A stretch of 64,000 nt of DNA from Ampullaceana balthica. Taxonomy: Eukaryota; Mollusca; Gastropoda; Lymnaeidae. This document shows, piece by piece, positions 57,214 through 64,000 of this stretch. Location of the stretch: contig CALYLW010000019.1 in NCBI GenBank assembly GCA_944989445.1, forward strand, positions 992,001 through 1,056,000, written 5' to 3'. Made by a program: the position numbers and the translations under genes. Position 1 is the first letter of the stretch, and every line of letters starts with the position of its first letter. The notes below the pieces were generated by a model. The model had not been told where the DNA came from, made no database searches, and was given only the letters and a program-made list of their open reading frames with translations.

Positions 57214-57428
57214 TTTTAAGTGTTAATTTTATATTTTAATACAGTTTAATAGTGAAGTGTTTTTTAAAGTTTTAATTTAAATATTTTAATAAGGTGTTAC
57301 TTTTTTTTAATGGAAAGTGTTACGTACTTTAGGGGGGGGGTCCCAAGATTTGTGACAGTTTGTGACCGGGAGGAGGGGGGTGGGTCGAAAATGGACAAAA
57401 ATAGCATGACGTACTTTATGGACGGCCC

Positions 57429-58498
57429 ATTAAGAATACGTTTTTAAAAATATCAATTTCAGAAAATACTATTCATCAAAAATGGGCTAAGATGATATGT
57501 TATGATTATATATTTTTATTATTGATATTATCATTTTATATTTATTGATGACACTTTGCACAAAATTCAACTCCTGGAACAGTAATTTTCAATTTTAATG
57601 TCATTTTATCATATTTATTTATTTAAGTATAAGTATAAATACGGATGAGAAAATCGGTTAAAATATGTTTGTTGGATTTCAACATTTTTCACTTGACTGT
57701 TTCTAAAAAGATATTTCACGTGTGATTAAAAAGCTTAGTGTAAATTTTTAATTACGATTCCAATTTAACATCAGATATTTAAATTTAAAATGTAACAAGG
57801 ACTTATTTTTTAATTTAAAGCTATTTTATACGAATTTTGTTATCCTTGTATTCGAAGTTGGTTTTAAATTTAAAGCTATTTTGTAAGAATCGTTTTATCC
57901 TTGTATTCGAAGGGCGTGTAAAAAAACATAAATATATAATTTTGTTAAACATGCTCACAACGTAAACTTTAGTACATACATATGTTGTACTTTTTACTAA
58001 TAATAAGCACACATTTTTTGACAGCTTGAAAGTTTGTAAGTATTGGCAAACATCAAATCCGGATAAAAAAGACTTCTAGGATATGAAACATGTCTACCGT
58101 TAAAACCCCACGAGAGCTGTGACATTATTTCATTAATTTAAAAATAATTCCTTCCTGACTAGTGGTGGCTCTTTAAAAATTTGAAAAGAAAGTTTCACTT
58201 GCACCAGTGCCGCGTTTCAGTGAACGTGCTACGCACAAAATGAAGAGCTCTCATAATTTAAAAAAAATATCCAAAACATTCTATAGTAATGAAACAGCTA
58301 TAAATATTTGAAACGAGATATTAATCGAAAATAAATTCAGAGAATATGTACATGTCTTCAAAACTTAGGTTATGACTTAAAAACTATGATTTCACTGCTA
58401 GGAAAACTCAGTAGCAGTTAATATTGTGAGCTTATTTTGAATTATGTTAAAAAGGGGTTATATTAAAACAATACAAGATTATCCTCACTTTATTTTTA
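57429..58498. other. AT-rich, no recognisable gene
   Basis: A direct duplication of 'taatttaaagctattttata' with 'gaatttgttatcc' flanks lies at about 57812-57912. No other feature. Confidence 0.45.
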
Positions 58499-58975
58499 AA
58501 TCCTTTATATTAACTCGTGGCGTCTGTTTGTCTGAACCCTTGCTTGCTTGCTTGTCGAAAAAAACTTATGATCGATTTTTAACCCACTTCCTCATAAGCT
58601 AGCGAGCTGAAATTTTGCAGGCAGTTTTGTGACGATGATAAAAACGATGTGTCAAAATTTCAGATCGATCGCATATACTGTAATTAAATTATAAAATTTT
58701 TAGATTATTTTATCTATCTCTATGTATCATGGCATTTTTTTCAGATAAAGTGTCGCGGTGCGTATTATATTGAACGACCTTTTTAATACTTTCCTGTTGC
58801 GCGATTCGGTGCGAATTATATGGACGATAATTTTAAAAAAAAATATATTCCCGATCGCTGCGCATTATATTAAACATGTTTTACGAGACATAACTATATT
58901 TTGGATATTTTGAAACATTCTTTTATTTATGTCTCGTATATAAAGGATTTATAGTCAAAAACTTGGTTTTTTACG
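58499..58975 (+). mobile_element. Helentron-like element, copy C
   Basis: 5' AAATCCTTTATATTAACTCG after 'tttattttt'; inverse copy CGTATATAAAGGATTT at 58935-58950; then 'atagtcaaaaacttgg' and 'ttttttacg', containing the hairpin AAAAAC-TTG-GTTTTT. Interior 'gtgcgtattatattgaac' plus two variant repeats. Confidence 0.85.
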
Positions 58976-58988
58976 TTTGTAAAAAATT

Positions 58989-59600
58989 AAATCCTTTATA
59001 TTAACTCGTAGCGTCTGGTTGATGCCTTGTTTGCAGAAGAAAAAACTTTGGATCGATTTTCAACACACTTCCCCGTATGCCAGCGAACTGAAATTTTGCA
59101 GACAGACTCGTGCCGACGATCAAAATGATCTATCAAAATTTCAGATCGAACCAATATACTGTAATTAACTTAATGAATTTTTAGATTATCTCTATTTATT
59201 TCTATGTAGCATGTTAATTTTTGTGCTAGAGTTAGAGTGTCGCGGTGCGTATTATATTGAACGACCTTTTCAATACTTTCCTATAGTGCGGTGCGGTGCG
59301 TATTATTATTATATTGACGATACTTTTTAAAAATATTCCCGATCTGTAAATTTTTATGGTAATAATCTGTCGCACAGTGCTCATTATATTAAACATGTTT
59401 ATATAAACCTTTTCCCGTGATCAAATGGAGCTGAAATTAAGCAGGCTGACTGTAGTATTTTTTTCCTATAAATCCTTTATATGAGACATAACTAAATTTT
59501 GGGATTTTTATTTTGTCGTACGATGAGTATTATAATGAACATACTTTTAATTATGTCTCGTAAATAAAGGATTTATAGTCAAACACTTGTTTTTTATGTT
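58989..59600 (+). mobile_element. Helentron-like element, copy D, in tandem with copy C
   Basis: 5' AAATCCTTTATATTAACTCG begins 13 bp after the end of copy C. The inverse repeat CGTAAATAAAGGATTT is at about 59559-59574, followed by 'atagtcaaacacttg' and a T-run. About 610 bp. An additional internal 'ataaatcctttatatgagac' (59466-59485) suggests a partial inverted copy. Confidence 0.8.
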
Positions 59601-60160
59601 TTTTTAAAATTGTTTCCCTAATTTAGCAAGATTCCAATTTGACCTCAGCTAAAGTGCTGCCGTCCTTTAATTAAACGCTTGAAAACAAACCCCTTTAGAA
59701 ATCGTATCTTTGATAACATTCATCGTATGAGGCTTGGTAAGAACCACAACTAGAGAAACAAGAGTTATTGGTCGTGGCTAAAGTACGTTTGTAAATTGGA
59801 GTTGTCACATAACTCTGGAGATAATATTTTCCTGTCTAATTGCTTTACTTAAATGTCTTACCGTCGTGTATTGGGAAAGAATTGAATTTCAGGCTGTTCG
59901 ACCCCCCCCCCACCCCATGCATCGTTCCTTTCTTTCTATATTCCAGGCATGTTTATCAGCCAACAGAAGTTATTTTATTTTCTAATAATATAAGCTAATA
60001 ACGGTAAGAGGAGAGCGGTATAACTTTATTAAGTGATACGTGAGGGAGGATAAAATGGTGGAGAGAGAACAACATGGAAGGAGGATAGGAGGGAGAGAGT
60101 CCGGGGGGGGGGAGTGAAAGAGGAATGCAGATGAAAATGGATAGATAGAGGGGAGTAAAA
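59601..60160. other. no recognisable gene
   Basis: Unique sequence with a C-run at 59903-59914. It leads into the purine-rich minisatellite. Confidence 0.4.
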
Positions 60161-60164
60161 GTGG

Positions 60165-61045
60165 GATGAAGGGAGAGGTTGAAAGAGAGTGATGGAGGGA
60201 GGGAGGGAGCAATGAAGGGAGGGAGGGAGAGAGTGATGGAGGGAGGGGGAGAGTGATGGAGGGAGGGAGGGAGAGGTTGAAAGAGAGTGATGGATTGAGG
60301 GAGGGAGCAATGAAGGGAAGGAGAGAGTGATGGAGGGAGGGAGAGAGTGATGGAGGGAGGGAGGGAGAGAGTGATGAAGTGAGGGAGGGAGCAATGAAGG
60401 GAGGGAGAGAGTGATGGATTGAGGGAGGGAGCAATGAAGGGAGGGAGAGAGTGATGGAGGGAGGGAGAGAGTGATGGAGGGAGTGAGAGAGTGATGGAGG
60501 GAGGGAGGGGGCAATGAAGGGAGGGAGGGAGTGATGGATTGAGGGAGAGAGTGATGGAGGGAGGGAGAGAGTGATGGAGGGAGGGAGAGAGTGATGGAGG
60601 GAGTGAGAGAGTGATGGAGGGAGGGAGATAGTGATGAAGCGAGTGAGAGAGTGATGGAGGGAGGGAGATAGCGATGGGGGGAGGGAGATAGTGATGGAGG
60701 GAGGGAGATAGCGATGTAGGGAGGGAGAGAGTGATGGAGGGAGGGAGATAGCGATGGAGGGAGGGAGAAAGTGATGGAGGGAGGGAGAGAGTGATGGAGG
60801 GAGGGAGAGAGTGATGGAGGGAGGGAGATAGCGATGGAGGGAGGGAGAGAGTGATGGAGGGAGGGAGATAGCGATGGAGGGAGGGAGAGAGCGATGCAGG
60901 GAGGGAGAAAGAGAAGGGGACTTAGTATTGGAGTAATATATGCAGGTAAAGAGTGAGGGAGAGAGAGGAGGGAGAGAGAGGAGGGAGAGAGAGGAGGGAG
61001 AGAGAGGAGGGAGAGAGAGGGGGTGAGAGCAATGAAGGGAGGGCA
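60165..61045. repeat. purine-rich GGGA/GAGTGATGGA minisatellite
   Basis: Units such as 'gagggagggagagagtgatg' in 20-24 bp steps, with 'atagcgatgg' and 'gcaatgaag' variants, and a short GAGGGAGAGA array at 60955-61020. The plus strand is almost all purine. The long minus-strand Ser/Pro/Leu ORF (354 codons) is an artefact of composition. Confidence 0.95.
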
Positions 61046-61585
61046 ATGGAGGGAGGGTTAGGCTCGTATATTATAATTGACGTTGAGAAGAAAGGTTTCC
61101 AGTGAGACCTTGAGTGCTTTGATCTAAAAATAGACACCGTGTCGTAATGATGTCATTCAATATTAAAGGGAGGCCATTAGACGTTGGGCGCTAGGGGAGC
61201 AAACCTAAGTGCCAGACGCTTAAAAGAGCTAATAATAACGTACAGTAGCGTCACCAATGGAAGAGAAGTTTTTGTGTTGTTTTTAAAAAAAGATTTTTTC
61301 AGACGCCATTTCCCATAATATCTCAGTGATACATATGTTAAAATAACAGCTGATTATGGAATACATTAAAAATTATAATTGGGATACCATTTGGAGGTAT
61401 ATGTCTTGGCACATTGTGACATTTCTGTATGCAGGTTGCGTGAGGGAACGGTGAATGTCTTATTCCACATATTTTTTTCTAGCACAAATTAAACATTATA
61501 ATGATGACTTGTAAAAATAAAAATTAAAAAGTATGTCCGAATTCTGGAAAAAGATGGGGGAACATAAAGTATCCAAGTAATTGGA
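61046..61585. other. no recognisable gene
   Basis: About 540 bp of unique sequence separating two minisatellites. Confidence 0.4.
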
Positions 61586-63178
61586 AGTTTTCACCATAAG
61601 TTTGACATGCTTCACCATAAGTTTGACAGGTTTCACCATAAGTTTGACAGGTTTCCCCATAATTTTGACAGGTTTCACCATAAGTTGGACAGGTTTCACC
61701 ATAAGTTTGATAAGTTTCACCATAAGTTGGACAGGTTTCACCATACGTTTGACAGGTTTCACCATAAGTTTGACAGGTTTCACCATAAGTTTGACAGATT
61801 TCACCATAAGTTTGAGAGGTTTCACCTTAAGTTTGACAGGTTTCACCATAAGTTTGACAGATTTCACCATAAGTTAGACAGATTTCACCATCAATTTGAC
61901 AGATTTCACCATAAGTTTGACAGATTTCACCATAAGTTTGACAGGTTTCACCTTAAGTTTGACAGGTTTCACAATAAGTTTGACAGATTTCACCATAAGT
62001 TAGACAGATTTCACCATCAATTTGACAGATTTCACCATAAGTTTGACAGATTTCACCATAAGTTTGACAGGTTTCACCTTAAGTTTGACAGATTTCACCA
62101 TAAGTTTGACAGATTTCACCATAAGTTTGACAGGTTTCACCTTAAGTTTGACAGGTTTCACCATAAGTTTGACAGATTTCACCATAAGTTAGACAGATTT
62201 CACCATCAATTTGACAGATTTCACCATAAGTTTGACAGATTTCACCATAAGTTTGACAGGTTTCACCTTAAGTTTGACAGGTTTCACCATAAGTTTGACA
62301 GATTTCACCATAAGTTAGACAGATTTCACCATCAATTTGACAGATTTCACCATAAGTTTGACAGATTTCACCATAAGTTTGACAGGTTTCACCTTAAGTT
62401 TGACAGGTTTCACCATAAGTTTGACAGATTTCACCATAAGTTTGACAGGTTTCACCTTAAGTTTGACAGGTTTCACCATAAGTTTGACAGATTTCACCAT
62501 AAGTTAGACAGATTTCACCATCAATTTGACAGATTTCACCATAAGTTTGACAGATTTCACCATAAGTTTGACAGGTTTCACCTTAAGTTTGACAGGTTTC
62601 ACCATAAGTTTGACAGATTTCACCATAAGTTAGACAGATTTCACCATCAATTTGACAGATTTCACCATAAGTTTGACAGATTTCACCATAAGTTTGACAG
62701 GTTTCACCTTAAGTTTGACAGGTTTCACCATAAGTTTGACAGATTTCACCATAAGTTTGACAGATTTCACCATAAGTTTGACAGGTTTCACCTTAAGTTT
62801 GACAGGTTTCACCATAAGTTTGACAGATTTCACCATAAGTTAGACAGATTTCACCATCAATTTGACAGATTTCACCATAAGTTTGACAGATTTCACCATA
62901 AGTTTGACAGGTTTCACCTTAAGTTTGACAGGTTTCACCATAAGTTTTTTACAGATTTCACCATAAGTTTGACAGGTTTCACCATCAATTTGACAGATTT
63001 CACCATAAGTTTGACAGATTTCACCATAAGTTTGACAGGTTTCACCTTAAGTTTGACAGGTTTCACCATAAGTTTGACAGGTTTCACCTTAAGTTTGACA
63101 GGTTTCACCATAAGTTTGACAGATTTCACCATAAGTTAGACAGATTTCACCATCAATTTGACAGATTTCTCAGTAAGT
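61586..63178. repeat. 21-bp minisatellite with 315-bp higher-order repeat
   Basis: About 75 monomers of 'tttcaccataagtttgacag' plus G or A. Marker variants 'gttagacag' fall at 61873, 61999, 62188, 62314, 62503, 62629 and 62839: alternate steps of 126 and 189 bp, summing to 315 bp (15 monomers), with one 210-bp step. An extra T-run at 62946-62951 breaks phase. The period of 21 gives a 510-codon open frame of HHKFDRF repeats and open frames on the other strand; none has non-repeat coding context. Confidence 0.97.
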
Positions 63179-63235
63179 TTTCACCGAAGCTTGACATTAC
63201 TAACATTCAGAATGATTTAGATGGAACAAAAGTCA

Positions 63236-63585
63236 ATCTTGACTAACTGACAAACAAAAGTCAATCTTGACTGACTGACAAACAAAAGTCAATCTTGACT
63301 GACTGACAAACAAAAGTCAATCTTGACTGACTGACAAACAAAAGTCAATCTTGACTGACTGACAAACAAAAGTCAATCTTGACTGACTGACAAACAAAAG
63401 TCAATCTAGACTGACTGACAAACAAAAGTCAATCTTGACTGACTGACAAACAAAAGTCAATCTTGACTGACTGACAAACAATAGTCAATCTTGACTGACT
63501 GACAAACAATAGTCAATCTTGACTGACTGACAAACAAAAGTCAATCTTGACTGACACACTAACAAAAGTCAATCTAGACTGACAC
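63236..63585. repeat. 28-bp minisatellite, about 12 copies
   Basis: Unit 'caaacaaaagtcaatcttga' + 'ctgactga'. Nearly identical copies with a few single-base variants (atag, tctaga). Confidence 0.97.
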
Positions 63586-63687
63586 AAACATTCTCGCTAT
63601 TCTCATTACGTCACTGACTCCAATAAGCTGATGCGTCATAGATTCCAAAATGTAAATGATTGATTCCATAAAGAGGCTTTGCTCAGC

Positions 63688-64000
63688 GGAGAAGTGAGCT
63701 GAAGGTTTAAAATAAGATCACCCAAATAGGAGAAGTGAGCTGAAGGTTTAAAATAAGATCACCCAAATAGGAGAAGTGAGCTGAAGGTTTAAAATAAGAT
63801 CACCCAAATAGGAGAAGTGAGCTGAAGGTTTAAAATAAGATCACCCAAATAGGAGAAGTGAGCTGAAGGTTTAAAATAAGATCACCCAAATAGGAGAAGT
63901 GAGCTGAAGGTTTAAAATAAGATCACCCAAATAGGAGAAGTGAGCTGAAGGTTTAAAATAAGATCACCCAAATAGGAGAAGTGAGCTGAAGGTTTAAAAT
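63688..64000. repeat. 41-bp minisatellite running off the window
   Basis: Unit 'ggagaagtgagctgaaggtt' + 'taaaataagatcacccaaata'. Seven complete, essentially identical copies, and the array is cut by the window edge. Confidence 0.97.

Larger units (their letters stand above)
55591..57428 (+). mobile_element. 1.84-kb DNA transposon with GGGCCGTCCATAAAGTACGT ends
   Basis: The two ends are inverted copies of GGGCCGTCCATAAAGTACGT followed by CA, both with adjoining G/C-rich runs and 'gtgacagtttgt'. Inside are an ORF (55824-56453, continuing frameshifted to about 56526) and a nested MITE (56945-57213). The flanks (gcgtaa / attaag) give no clear target duplication, so the superfamily is uncertain. 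Such ends are reminiscent of ISL2EU-like elements of the PIF/Harbinger group, from general knowledge only. The MITE at 22529-22887 is a derivative. Confidence 0.8.

Noticed and set aside
59982..61046. 354-codon Ser/Pro/Leu-rich minus-strand ORF
   Set aside because: Translation of a purine-rich minisatellite; composition alone keeps it open.
61607..63139. 510-codon ORF of HHKFDRF repeats, the longest open frame in the window
   Set aside because: It follows from a 21-bp repeat lacking stops. Other frames and the opposite strand are also open, and there is no non-repeat coding sequence around it.
63236..63585. Regular repeats suggestive of a CRISPR array
   Set aside because: Units are directly adjacent 28-bp tandem copies without unique spacers, in animal DNA without cas genes. 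The same applies to the arrays at 1-957, 4637-5308 and 45175-45585.

Overview
This window reads as nuclear, AT-rich, intron-scale repetitive DNA from an animal, most likely an invertebrate. A mollusc is a reasonable guess from the mix of tRNA-derived SINEs, ZMYM1/ZBED5-like hAT transposons, KRBA2-like integrase relics, Helitrons and (TATG)n tracts, but that is inference and I see no species-diagnostic host gene. There are no operons, no bacterial signals and no intact host protein-coding gene that I can recognise. The only feature that looks like a working cellular gene is a tRNA-Trp(CCA) at 44807-44878. Almost everything else is mobile DNA in nested layers, or tandem minisatellite.

Layout. 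1-957 is a 73-bp satellite. 1252-1901 is a hAT MITE with a perfect 8-bp target duplication. 2.7-9.2 kb holds many unrelated minisatellites and a decayed hAT (5309-6480). 10.2-13.15 kb holds a hAT transposase relic (10201-11440) and, on the minus strand, a KRBA2-like integrase pseudogene (11890-13150). 14106-14789 is a minus-strand Helitron carrying a CAA microsatellite. 15.1-21.4 kb is small MITEs and minisatellites. 22469-25043 is a 2.6-kb hAT with two MITEs inside it. 25912-29520 is a head-to-tail Helitron array built from roughly 315-bp modules with GC-rich clamps. 29.5-36 kb is AT-rich and holds a LINE tail, two hATs with their own target duplications (31558-32312 and 32395-33206) and SINEs.

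36050-40223 is the deepest nest. A ZMYM1-like hAT transposase pseudogene is cut by a 1.1-kb hAT derivative, by a Helentron-like element that itself holds a SINE, and by a MITE. 40565-43692 is another hAT holding a SINE and an inverted duplication. 44277-44666 carries two hAT MITEs, followed by the tRNA. 45632-50470 is a LINE split by a 3440-bp hAT, which is in turn split by a Helentron-like element. 50500-51075 is the tail of a second LINE. 51844-52979 is the sister copy of the 1.1-kb hAT derivative. 53590-54330 is a LINE 3' end split by a MITE. 55591-57428 is a GGGCCGTCC-ended transposon with a 209-codon ORF and a nested MITE. 58499-59600 holds two tandem Helentron-like copies. 60.1-64 kb is a run of minisatellites, including a 21-bp repeat organised into a 315-bp higher-order unit.

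The most informative signals are relational. Disrupted transposase reading frames give the exact empty target sites of a Helentron-like family that enters T5 runs without a target duplication. A tRNA-derived SINE family shares its 3' tail with a LINE present in the same window. hAT left ends carry a perfect palindrome whose two arms co-vary between families. The best-preserved hAT transposase is silenced by one stop codon, one predicted catalytic Asp-to-Val change and one insertion. All functional statements come from reading translations and motifs by eye; no database search was run.
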